A DNA stretch of 64,000 nt from JAWQFO01 sp033436665 (lineage in GTDB: Bacteria > Pseudomonadota > Alphaproteobacteria > Rhodobacterales > Rhodobacteraceae), in contig NZ_JAWQFO010000012.1 of assembly GCF_033436665.1 (NCBI RefSeq), positions 1 to 64,000 on the forward strand, given 5' to 3'. Position 1 is the first letter of the stretch. Every line of letters starts with the position of its first letter. The notes beneath the pieces were generated by a model. The model saw only the letters and a program-made list of their open reading frames with translations, searched no databases and was not told where the DNA came from. A program made the translations under genes and the position numbers. This document shows, in pieces, positions 8,218-15,845 of this stretch.

Positions 8218-10701
8218 ATGCGTAAGGGTAGGACATCCGTCGCGGTGCTGACCGCGTTGCTGTGGGTCGCCGGCGAGCCGGCGGCAGCGCAGATGTTCGG
8301 CGACCAGTCCGAAGCCAGCAACTGTGCGTCGGCGGTTGCGGGCAATGTCAGTGACAGCACGATCAGCGTGGTGTGCGGCATGGATCCGGAAATGGTCGTA
8401 CGCCTCGTCAGCGGGCTCAACTCACCGGATCCCGCGGACCGGGCCGAGGCCTTGCGGATCCTGCGCGCGGGCATGCCCGTGGACAGCCGGCTACAACTCG
8501 AGGCGATCGCGGGCTTCTTCGAAACTCTCGGCCGCGAACAGGTGCCGATCGAACGGCTTGCCGACACGTTCGCTGAGATCGCCGAGGAGAACCTTCGTCT
8601 GCAGCGGCAGTTGCAGTCCTTCCAGGCCGCCGATGCACCGCAGGCGGATGCACCGGACCTCGCGGCCGCGCTCGAGGTCGACGTCGAGGCGATCGGCGAT
8701 CTGCGGCGCGAGGCGGGCACGGCGCTGGGAACCGGGGACCACGACCGTGCGCTTGTGGCGCTGGAGGCTGCCGAGGACCTCTACCGGCTCGACGTGATCG
8801 AGGAACTGCTACGCGAGCGTCAGCGCAGTAAGGCGGCGCTGGTGGCCGAACAGGCCCAGGTGGAACGCGCGCGGCTCGACCTCGCGGGCGCCGCGGCGTT
8901 GTTCGACCGTGCCGCCGCGATGATCGCCCCTTATGATGCCGCCGCGGCCGACACCTACATCGACGAAGCGGCACAAACCCTCTACCAGCTTGGGCGTGAC
9001 CGGGGCGACGACGTGGCGCTTCGGGCCGCGGTCGAACACTGGACGCGGCTGCTGGACCGGCTGCCGCGCGAAACCAGTCCCGAGGCCTGGGCGGCGACGC
9101 AGGACAGCCTGGGGACCGCGCTTGCCGCATTGGGTCAGCGTCAGGCCTCGACCGCGACGCTCGACAGCGCCGTGGTGCATTTCCACGCGGCACTCGAGAT
9201 CCGCACACGCGACGGTGACCCGCTGGGCTGGGCGGAAACCCAGAACAACCTCGGCAACGTCCTGCGCCATCTGGGCGAGCGGGAACCCGGCACCGCGCGG
9301 CTCGAAGCCTCGGCAGCAGCCTACGAGGCGGCCCTGACGGAACGCACGCGCGACGCCGCTCCGGTCGACTGGGCGATCACGCAGCGCAACCTCGGCAGCG
9401 TTTTGGCGGTTCTGGGACAGCGCCAGGCGGATACCGCCCGGCTGGACGCCGCTGTCGACAAGTACGGTGCCGCGCTCGAGGTGCTGACCCGGTCCAGCGT
9501 GCCGTTCCAATGGGCGCGCACGCAGCTCAACCTCGGCACGGCCCTGCTGCGCATCGGAGAGCGGGAGTCAGGGACCGATACGCTGCAGGCTTCGGCAGAT
9601 GCCTATCGGGCCGCGCTCGAGGTGCTGACGCGTGCCGAGTTTCCGCTGCAATGGGCCCAGACCCAAAGCAATCTCGGCACCGCCCTGCTGCGGCTCGGGG
9701 AACGCGAAGCGGGAACCCAGACGCTGGAACTGGCGGCTGCGGCCCATCGCGCGGCGCTCGAGGAATGGACGCGCGAGAAGGCGCCGCTCGACTGGGCGCA
9801 GACCCAGAGCAACCTCGGCGCGGTGCTGCTCGAGATCGGCGAGCGTCAGTCCGGGACGCAGCAGATCGAGGAATCAGTGTCGGCCTTCCGCCTAGCGCTG
9901 GAGGAGGCGACCCAAGCCGCCGTGCCCCTCGAATGGGCCGCAGTCCAGAGCAACCTCGGGACGGCCCTGCTGCGGCTTGGAGAACGCGACGACGATCCGG
10001 CGCAGATCGACGCGGCGGTGCATGCCTTCGAAGCGGCACTCGTGGAGCGCAAGCGCGACCTGGTGCCGCTCGACTGGGCGCAGACGCAAAGCAACCTCGG
10101 AACCGCGCTGCTGCGCTTGGGCGAGCGCGAGCAGGGCAGCGCGAATCTCGCAAGGTCCGTCGAAGCCTACCGGGCTTCGCTGGAAGAACTCAGGCGCGAC
10201 CGCGTGCCGCTTTACTGGGCGGCGACGCAGAACAATCTCGGCATCGCGCTGGTTCTGCTGAGCGAGCGCGGCGCGGAGGGCGCCGCGCTCGAGGATGCTA
10301 TCGCGGCCTATCGCGCGGCGCTCGAGGAGCGGCGGCAGGACCTCGTGCCGTGGGACTGGGCGCAGACCCAGCTCAACCTCGGGATCGCCTTGCACCGGCT
10401 GGCCGGGCGCGACGCCACGCTGCTCGTGCAGGCGATCGACGCCTATGATGCGGCGCTGGGCATCGTCACGCAGGACCAGGCCCCGGTGGAATGGTCGGTC
10501 CTGCAATTCAGCCTCGGGATCGCGCTCGAGACCGTGGCGGCGCAATCCGGCGACGGGGTGGCGATGGCGCGGGCGGCGCGCGCCTACCGTGCCGCCGCCG
10601 GGGCGCTTGGCGAGATGGGCCACTCCGGCGCCACGCAGGCGCAGGACAAGGCCACCGCCACCGCGGAACTGGCACGCGCGATGGGAGAGGAGCCCTGGTG
10701 A
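8218..10701 (+). CDS. Exported protein with eleven TPR-like repeats
   Basis: An 827-residue protein with a signal peptide (about 1-23, ending AAAQ) and a helical, partly coiled-coil middle (about 115-270, rich in Glu, Arg and Ala). From residue 291 to the end it has eleven repeats of 47 residues, each beginning WAxTQxNLGxALxxLGER and containing AAVxAYxAALExxxR. This is the TPR_10-like repeat often seen in bacterial proteins with CHAT, NB-ARC or other signalling domains; no enzymatic domain is attached here. The mature protein is probably periplasmic and binds partners. It overlaps the next small membrane-protein gene by one base (TGATG), so the two are very likely co-translated and interact. 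Function unknown. Confidence 0.8.
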   Translation: MRKGRTSVAVLTALLWVAGEPAAAQMFGDQSEASNCASAVAGNVSDSTISVVCGMDPEMVVRLVSGLNSPDPADRAEALRILRAGMPVDSRLQLEAIAGFFETLGREQVPIERLADTFAEIAEENLRLQRQLQSFQAADAPQADAPDLAAALEVDVEAIGDLRREAGTALGTGDHDRALVALEAAEDLYRLDVIEELLRERQRSKAALVAEQAQVERARLDLAGAAALFDRAAAMIAPYDAAAADTYIDEAAQTLYQLGRDRGDDVALRAAVEHWTRLLDRLPRETSPEAWAATQDSLGTALAALGQRQASTATLDSAVVHFHAALEIRTRDGDPLGWAETQNNLGNVLRHLGEREPGTARLEASAAAYEAALTERTRDAAPVDWAITQRNLGSVLAVLGQRQADTARLDAAVDKYGAALEVLTRSSVPFQWARTQLNLGTALLRIGERESGTDTLQASADAYRAALEVLTRAEFPLQWAQTQSNLGTALLRLGEREAGTQTLELAAAAHRAALEEWTREKAPLDWAQTQSNLGAVLLEIGERQSGTQQIEESVSAFRLALEEATQAAVPLEWAAVQSNLGTALLRLGERDDDPAQIDAAVHAFEAALVERKRDLVPLDWAQTQSNLGTALLRLGEREQGSANLARSVEAYRASLEELRRDRVPLYWAATQNNLGIALVLLSERGAEGAALEDAIAAYRAALEERRQDLVPWDWAQTQLNLGIALHRLAGRDATLLVQAIDAYDAALGIVTQDQAPVEWSVLQFSLGIALETVAAQSGDGVAMARAARAYRAAAGALGEMGHSGATQAQDKATATAELARAMGEEPW
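9088..10560 (+). repeat. 141-bp imperfect tandem repeats coding TPR-like units
   Basis: The codon for the leading Trp recurs about every 141 bp from 9088 to 10492, giving eleven units. Neighbouring units share long DNA stretches such as CAGACCCAGAGCAACCTCGG, so the array has probably grown by unequal exchange. Copy number may vary between strains. Confidence 0.8.
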
Positions 10702-11051
10702 TGATCGAGGACCTGTGGACCTTTTTGCAAAACCCCGAGAACCGCGAGACCCTCGGTTGGATCGGCGGCGGGCTTGTCGTTCTGGCTGGCGGTCTCTGGA
10801 CAGTCATCCAGTCGCGCGCCCGCAAGCCCAAAACCTCCGGCGGGGGCACCGGCGGCACGACCGTAAACTCCGGCAATACGGTCAACTACCGCGCGGGCCT
10901 TTCGGGCGGACAGCTTGCGGCGATCCTGCTCTGCATAACCGGACTCGCGCTCTTCGCGATCGCGCAGGGCGGCAACACGGTGACGGCCACGGGTGGCAGC
11001 AGCAGCGTAGGCGGTGACGTGGAAGGAAGCACGATCACGGTCGGCGACTGA
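10701..11051 (+). CDS. Small membrane protein with NPENR...GLW and Gly-rich tail
   Basis: A 116-residue protein, too unusual to name. Residues 9-37 read as a soluble PENRETLGW motif running into a first membrane helix (IGGGLVVLAGGLW). A low-complexity linker (GGGTGGTTVNSGNTVNY) follows, then a second helix (about 72-88) and a Gly/Ser-rich tail GGSSSVGGDVEGSTITVGD. From memory, the ENR-x2-LGW-x-GGG-x-VV-x2-GGLW segment and the GGDV-type tail recur in bacterial proteins next to TPR, CHAT and NACHT-type conflict proteins; I could not check this. The start overlaps the TPR gene stop by one base, making co-translation likely. Confidence 0.7.
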   Translation: MIEDLWTFLQNPENRETLGWIGGGLVVLAGGLWTVIQSRARKPKTSGGGTGGTTVNSGNTVNYRAGLSGGQLAAILLCITGLALFAIAQGGNTVTATGGSSSVGGDVEGSTITVGD

Positions 11052-11125
11052 GCAATGCGTGCACGAGACCGCGCAGCAAGTGGGCGTCGAGGCGCTCCCT
11101 GCGTGGCGGAATTGCTTTAAGCCTG

Positions 11126-11150
11126 AAGAATTAATTTGCATTTGCATATA
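11126..11150 (+). promoter_or_regulatory. Possible MarR operator/promoter of the catabolic operon
   Basis: An AT-rich island in the 185-bp gap before the ABC transporter gene contains TTTGCATTTGCATATA (11135-11150). TGCA-TT-TGCA is a near-palindrome of the size bound by MarR dimers, and a MarR gene (18663) lies inside the operon. The assignment rests on position and symmetry only. Confidence 0.35.
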
Positions 11151-11236
11151 GCTGCGCCTAGCGTTCACCCAGAGGCGGGGCGCGACACCCGCCGACCACC
11201 GCGGCAAAACGCGGGGACCGACACAGGGAGAACGAC

Positions 11237-12436
11237 ATGAAGACCATGACCAGACTGATGGCCGCGACCGCTATGGTCTGCGCGGCCCACTCCGCCCAGG
11301 CGGAGACCAAGATCGGCATCCTGATGGATATCACGGGGCCGATCGCGAGCTTCATCCCACCGCTCCAGAACGCCGCGAGCCTCGCGTTCAAGCAGGTGAA
11401 CGAACAGGGCGGCCTGCTTGGCGGCGAGGCGGTGGCCGTGTTCGGCGACACCACCGGTTCGGCTCAGGGTGCCGTCGATGCCGCGGGCAAACTGATCAAC
11501 GTGGAGAACGTCCCGATCATCATGGGGGCGCTGATGTCCGGCACGACCATCGCGGCGGCCGAGGCGGCGGCGATCCCGGCGGGCGTCGTGCAAATCTCGC
11601 CGACGGCCACCTCGCCCGCGATGACCGGCATGGACGACAATGACCTCGTCTACCGCATCGTGCCCTCGGACAACTACCAGGGCGAGGTGCTGGCGCGCAT
11701 GGTGCTTGACGAGGGCCTCGAGAGTGTCGCGGTCACCTTCGTCAACAACGATTACGGCGTGGGAATCGGCAACACCTTCATCGAAGCCTACAAGGCCGCG
11801 GGCGGCGAGATCACCGCGGCGGTCAAGCACGAAGAGAAGAAGGACAGCTACCGCTCCGAGCTTGCCACGCTTAGCCAGGCGGGCGGCGATGCGCTGGTCG
11901 TCGTGGCCTATGCCGGCGACAGCGGCGCGAAGATCGTGCGCCAGTCGATCGAGGGCGGGCTTTTCACGCGCTTTGTGGGCACCGACGGTCTGCGCGACGA
12001 GGCGCTGATCGCCGATATCGGCGCCGAGGCGCTGGCGAGTTCGTTCTTCTCGTCGCCGACCTCGCCCGAGGACAATCCCGCGCAGGAAACCCTGCACGAA
12101 CAGTTCAACGCCGAATACGGCGAGGGGGCCGACAAGCCCTTCGTCGACCAGACCTACGACGCGACCTTCTTGGCGCTTCTGGCCGTGGCCAAGGCCGGTT
12201 CGACCGACCGCGCCGCGATGGCCCAGGCCTTGCGCGACGTGGCCTCGGCCCCCGGCGAAAAGGTCGGACCGGGCGAGTGGGAGAAGGCCGTGGCGCTGAT
12301 TGGCGAGGGCCAGGACATCGACTACGACGGCGCCGGTGGCACCTACGACTTCGACGACGCGGGCGACGTCGCGGGCGTGATCGGCAAGTTCGTCGTCGAA
12401 GGCGACAGCTACACGCGCGTCGGCATCGTCGAGTAA
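11237..12436 (+). CDS. Branched-chain-type ABC transporter substrate-binding protein
   Basis: A 399-residue periplasmic binding protein of the LivJ/LivK (type 1 PBP, HAAT) family with a signal peptide (1-22, ending SAQA). KIGILMDITGPIASF at the mature start and the following LAFKQVNEQGG are the usual lobe 1 signature. First gene of the long catabolic run, preceded by a good GGGAGAACGAC ribosome site. The actual ligand is not shown by sequence; the enzymes downstream suggest an aromatic or indolic amino acid or acid rather than leucine. A GC-rich hairpin follows (12450-12472), as often after binding-protein genes that are expressed more than their permeases. Confidence 0.9.
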   Translation: MKTMTRLMAATAMVCAAHSAQAETKIGILMDITGPIASFIPPLQNAASLAFKQVNEQGGLLGGEAVAVFGDTTGSAQGAVDAAGKLINVENVPIIMGALMSGTTIAAAEAAAIPAGVVQISPTATSPAMTGMDDNDLVYRIVPSDNYQGEVLARMVLDEGLESVAVTFVNNDYGVGIGNTFIEAYKAAGGEITAAVKHEEKKDSYRSELATLSQAGGDALVVVAYAGDSGAKIVRQSIEGGLFTRFVGTDGLRDEALIADIGAEALASSFFSSPTSPEDNPAQETLHEQFNAEYGEGADKPFVDQTYDATFLALLAVAKAGSTDRAAMAQALRDVASAPGEKVGPGEWEKAVALIGEGQDIDYDGAGGTYDFDDAGDVAGVIGKFVVEGDSYTRVGIVE

Positions 12437-12449
12437 GCGAGAAAAGGCA

Positions 12450-12472
12450 GCGCCGCCCCAAGCGGGCGGCGC
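12450..12472 (+). terminator. Intercistronic hairpin after the binding protein
   Basis: GCGCCGCCC (12450-12458) and GGGCGGCGC (12464-12472) form a perfect 9-bp stem with loop CAAGC. No T-run follows, so it probably protects or attenuates the message rather than ending it. Confidence 0.55.
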
Positions 12473-12494
12473 CACCCAACTGCCGGGAACCGAC

Positions 12495-13268
12495 ATGATC
12501 ACGGTCGAACATGCCAGCGTCAGCTTCGGCGGGCTCAGGGCTTTGCGGGATGTCAGCTTCGACATCACCTCGGGGCGCATCACCGGGCTGATCGGGCCGA
12601 ACGGGGCCGGCAAGACCACGATGTTCAACGCCATCGCCGGGCACGTACCGCTCAACAGCGGGCGCGTGCTGCTCGAGGGGCGCGACATCACCCGACTGCC
12701 GCCGCACGCGCGCGCGCAAATGGGCCTTGCCCGGACGTTCCAGTTGCCGCAGGAGTTCCGCCGCCTCACGGTGCTGGAAAACCTGATGGCCGCGGCGGCG
12801 ATGCCGCGGGGCGAGAGCGTGCTCAACGTGGTCTTCCGGCGCGGGGCCTACGCGCAGGAGGAACGCGCGGCCTTCGATGCCGCCTGCGAGATCATGGACC
12901 TGCTCGAGATCGCGCATGTCGAGCGCGAAGCGGCGGGCAACCTCTCGGGCGGGCAGAAGAAGCTTCTGGAACTCGGGCGGGCGCTGATGCGCAAGCCGCG
13001 TGTGGTGCTGCTCGACGAGATCGGGGCCGGGATCAACCGGACGTTGCTGGCCAAGATCGCCGAGAAGATCCGGATGCTGAATACCGACCAGGGTCTGACC
13101 TTCTGTCTGATCGAACACGACCTCGCCTATGTCCGCAGCCTCTGCGACGAGGCCATCGTGCTGGTGCAGGGCGAAGTGCTCGTGCGCGGCGACGTCGATA
13201 CAGTCGAGGCCGACGAGCGCGTGATCGAAGCATACTTCGGTGGCGGAAAATACGAGGCGGCGCAATGA
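12495..13268 (+). CDS. ABC transporter ATP-binding protein, LivG type
   Basis: A 257-residue ATPase with Walker A GPNGAGKTT (about 36-44), signature LSGGQKK (about 155), Walker B VVLLDEIGAG and switch His in LIEHDL. The long insert between Walker A and signature and the C-terminal YFGGG segment are LivG-like. The D-loop reads EIGAGI rather than EP-x-AG. It overlaps LivF by 4 nt (ATGA at 13265). It works in the inner membrane with LivF, LivH and LivM of the same cluster and the binding protein at 11237. Confidence 0.92.
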   Translation: MITVEHASVSFGGLRALRDVSFDITSGRITGLIGPNGAGKTTMFNAIAGHVPLNSGRVLLEGRDITRLPPHARAQMGLARTFQLPQEFRRLTVLENLMAAAAMPRGESVLNVVFRRGAYAQEERAAFDAACEIMDLLEIAHVEREAAGNLSGGQKKLLELGRALMRKPRVVLLDEIGAGINRTLLAKIAEKIRMLNTDQGLTFCLIEHDLAYVRSLCDEAIVLVQGEVLVRGDVDTVEADERVIEAYFGGGKYEAAQ

Positions 13269-13984
13269 CGGCGCTGCTGGAGGTGACGGGGCTCAGCGCG
13301 GGCTACGGTGGCGTGCCGGTGATCGAGGAGATCGACCTTGCCGTCGCCGAGCGCGAGATCGCGGTGATCCTCGGACCCAACGGGGCGGGCAAGTCGACCC
13401 TGCTCAAGACGGTTTTCGCGCTGACCAGTCGGCTTGAAGGAACGGTGCGCTTCAACGGCCGCGACATCGCCGGGCTGAAGACCTCGGAACTTGTGCCGGC
13501 GGGGATCTCCTGCGTGCCGCAGACCCGCAACGTTTTCGCGACGTTGACCGTGGCCGAGAACCTCGACATCGGCACCTATGCGTCTCCTCCGCAGGACAAG
13601 CGCGCCTTGCGCGACCGGGTGCTGTCACTCTTTCCCGACCTCGCGGCCAAGCTCAATCAGCCGGCGGGCGAGCTGTCTGGCGGTCAGCGCCAGATGGTGG
13701 CGATGGGCCGCGCGCTGATGAGCGCGCCGAAGCTGTTGCTGCTGGATGAGCCCACCGCGGGCCTGTCGCCGGCCTACCTCGAAAAGATCTTCGATTTGCT
13801 GCTCGACATCCGCGACAGCGGCGTGACCATCCTCATGGTCGAACAGAACGCACGGCAGGCATTGCACATCGCCGACACCGGTCACGTGCTGGTCAGCGGG
13901 CGTAACTACGTTTCGGACACCGGGCGTGTGTTGCTGGCGAACGACGACGTGCGGCGCTCGTTTCTCGGGGGACGGGCGGCATGA
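13265..13984 (+). CDS. ABC transporter ATP-binding protein, LivF type
   Basis: A 239-residue second ATPase of the same branched-chain-type importer, with Walker A GPNGAGKST (about 38-46), signature LSGGQRQ, Walker B LLLLDEPTAGLSP and switch His region MVEQNARQ (Gln in place of the usual His, which is common in LivF). The start overlaps the upstream stop and its own stop overlaps the LivH start by 4 nt, so the four transporter genes are translationally chained. It forms a heterodimer with LivG. Confidence 0.92.
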   Translation: MTALLEVTGLSAGYGGVPVIEEIDLAVAEREIAVILGPNGAGKSTLLKTVFALTSRLEGTVRFNGRDIAGLKTSELVPAGISCVPQTRNVFATLTVAENLDIGTYASPPQDKRALRDRVLSLFPDLAAKLNQPAGELSGGQRQMVAMGRALMSAPKLLLLDEPTAGLSPAYLEKIFDLLLDIRDSGVTILMVEQNARQALHIADTGHVLVSGRNYVSDTGRVLLANDDVRRSFLGGRAA

Positions 13985-14880
13985 ACGACCTCGTGATCTT
14001 CATCAACCTCTACCTCGTGCCGGGTCTGACCATCGGCAGCATTTACGCGCTGGGCGCGGTCGGAATCTCGATGATCTTCGGGATCCTGCGCTTTGCCCAT
14101 TTCGCCCACGGCGACCTGATGACGCTGGGCGGCTACGGCGTGCTGACCGCGGTCTGGCTGTTGCCGCTCAGCCCGCTGTTGCTTCTCCCCGTCGGCATCG
14201 CCCTCGCCGTGGCGGCGGCTCTGACTGTCGACCGGCTGTTCTACAAACCGTTGCGCGACCTGCCGACAATCTACACGGTGATCGCCTCCTTTGGGGTTGC
14301 GCTGATCTTCCGGGCTCTGGTGCAACTCTTCTGGAGTTCCGGAAACCAGGTGTTCCAGTCCGGCGTGCGCCCGCCGCTGGTGATCTTCGACACGTTCCGG
14401 ATCGCGACCCTGCATGCCCAGGTCATCGTCATCACCCTGCTGATCGCGGTCGCCCTGCATCTCTTTCTCAGCCGCTCGCAGACCGGCCGGTCGATGCGCG
14501 CGGTCTCGGACGAACCCGAACTGGCCGCCGTTGCCGGGCTCGACGTCGAGAAGGTCGTGCGCTGGACCTGGATCATCGGGGCAGCGCTTGCCGCCACGGC
14601 GGGCGTCTTTGCCGGGATGGACACCAGCATGCACCCCAACCTCGGTTGGAACCTTCTTTTGTCGATGTTCGCCGCCGCCATCCTTGGCGGGATCGGCAAG
14701 CCACTCGGGGCCATCGCGGGCGGGCTGATCATCGGCGTCGCGGAAGAACTTGCGACCTATCCCTGGATCGGCAGCGACGCCTTCATTCCGCCCTCCTACA
14801 AGTCCGGGGTGGCCTTCGCGATCATGGTCTGCCTGCTGATCTTCCGCCCGCAGGGGCTGTTCAAGGGGAGACTGCTCTGA
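13981..14880 (+). CDS. ABC transporter permease, LivH type
   Basis: A 299-residue inner-membrane permease with about eight hydrophobic segments. GSIYALGAVGISMIFGILRF-like N-terminal and AILGGIGKPLGAIAGGLIIG C-terminal motifs are the LivH/BPD_transp_2 hallmarks; EPELAAVAGLDVEKV is the coupling loop to the ATPases. It overlaps the LivM start by one base. Pairs with LivM to form the translocation path. Confidence 0.92.
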   Translation: MNDLVIFINLYLVPGLTIGSIYALGAVGISMIFGILRFAHFAHGDLMTLGGYGVLTAVWLLPLSPLLLLPVGIALAVAAALTVDRLFYKPLRDLPTIYTVIASFGVALIFRALVQLFWSSGNQVFQSGVRPPLVIFDTFRIATLHAQVIVITLLIAVALHLFLSRSQTGRSMRAVSDEPELAAVAGLDVEKVVRWTWIIGAALAATAGVFAGMDTSMHPNLGWNLLLSMFAAAILGGIGKPLGAIAGGLIIGVAEELATYPWIGSDAFIPPSYKSGVAFAIMVCLLIFRPQGLFKGRLL

Positions 14881-15845
14881 TGGAACTGACGGGCCTTTTC
14901 TATTACGGCGTCAGCATCCTGATCGCGGGCGGGATCTACGCAATCCTTTGCCTTGCGCTCAACGTCCAATGGGGCATGGGCGGGCTCTTCAATGCGGGCA
15001 TTGCCGGTTTCTTCGCCGTCGGGGCCTATGTTTCGGCCCTGCTGACAACGGCGGCGACCGACAAGCATGTCGGCGGGTTCGGCCTGCCGATCCCGCTGGG
15101 CCTTCTGGGCGCGATGCTGGTCGCGGGCGTGGTCGGCTGGGCCGTCGCGCGGATCTGCGTCAGGCTGAAAAGCGACTACCTTGCAATGGCCTCGATCGGC
15201 ATTGCCGAGATCCTGCGCCTGATCATCGTGAACGAGCAATGGCTGACCAACGGCAGCCTCGGCATCTCGGGCATCCCGCGCCCCTTCGGCGACAGCTTCC
15301 AGGGACGCAGCGCCGATCTTGTCTATCTCGCCGTGGTCTGGGCGCTGGTGCTGGCGGTCTACCTCTTCAACCAGCGCCTCTATCACAGCCCCTGGGGCCG
15401 GGCGATGCGCGCCATTCGCGACAACGAGGCTTCGGCCCGCGCCGCTGGCAAGGACGTTAACCATTTCCGCCGCCAGGCCTTTGCCATCGGGGCCGCGATC
15501 ATGGGGCTCGGCGGGGCGCTCTCGGCGCATTACTTCAAGTTCCTGTCGCCTTCGGCAACCGAGCCACTGCTCGTCACCTTCCTTGTCTGGGTGATGCTGA
15601 TGGCGGGCGGGTCCGGCAACAACCGCGGTGCGGTCCTCGGCGGCGTGGCGATCTGGTTCTTGTGGTCGGTGACCGAGATTTTCGCCAACCGCCTGCCGCC
15701 CGACTGGATCACCCGGTCGTCCTACATCCGGATGCTGCTCGTCGGGCTCCTCTTGCAGGTCGTGCTGCAACGCTACCGCGCCGGGCTTTTGCCGGAGAAA
15801 TCACCGGAACTTCCGTTCCGACGCAGCGAGAGGACGTCGCGATGA
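14880..15845 (+). CDS. ABC transporter permease, LivM type
   Basis: A 321-residue permease with about nine hydrophobic segments, LALNVQWGMGGLFNAGIAGF near the start, RLKSDYLAMASIGIAEILRL, and the coupling loop AIRDNEASARAAGKDV. The start shares one base with the LivH stop, and the stop overlaps the fusion-enzyme start by 4 nt. The direct coupling of transporter and enzyme genes supports a common substrate. The C-terminal tail (about 300-321) is polar and cytosolic. Confidence 0.92.
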   Translation: MELTGLFYYGVSILIAGGIYAILCLALNVQWGMGGLFNAGIAGFFAVGAYVSALLTTAATDKHVGGFGLPIPLGLLGAMLVAGVVGWAVARICVRLKSDYLAMASIGIAEILRLIIVNEQWLTNGSLGISGIPRPFGDSFQGRSADLVYLAVVWALVLAVYLFNQRLYHSPWGRAMRAIRDNEASARAAGKDVNHFRRQAFAIGAAIMGLGGALSAHYFKFLSPSATEPLLVTFLVWVMLMAGGSGNNRGAVLGGVAIWFLWSVTEIFANRLPPDWITRSSYIRMLLVGLLLQVVLQRYRAGLLPEKSPELPFRRSERTSR

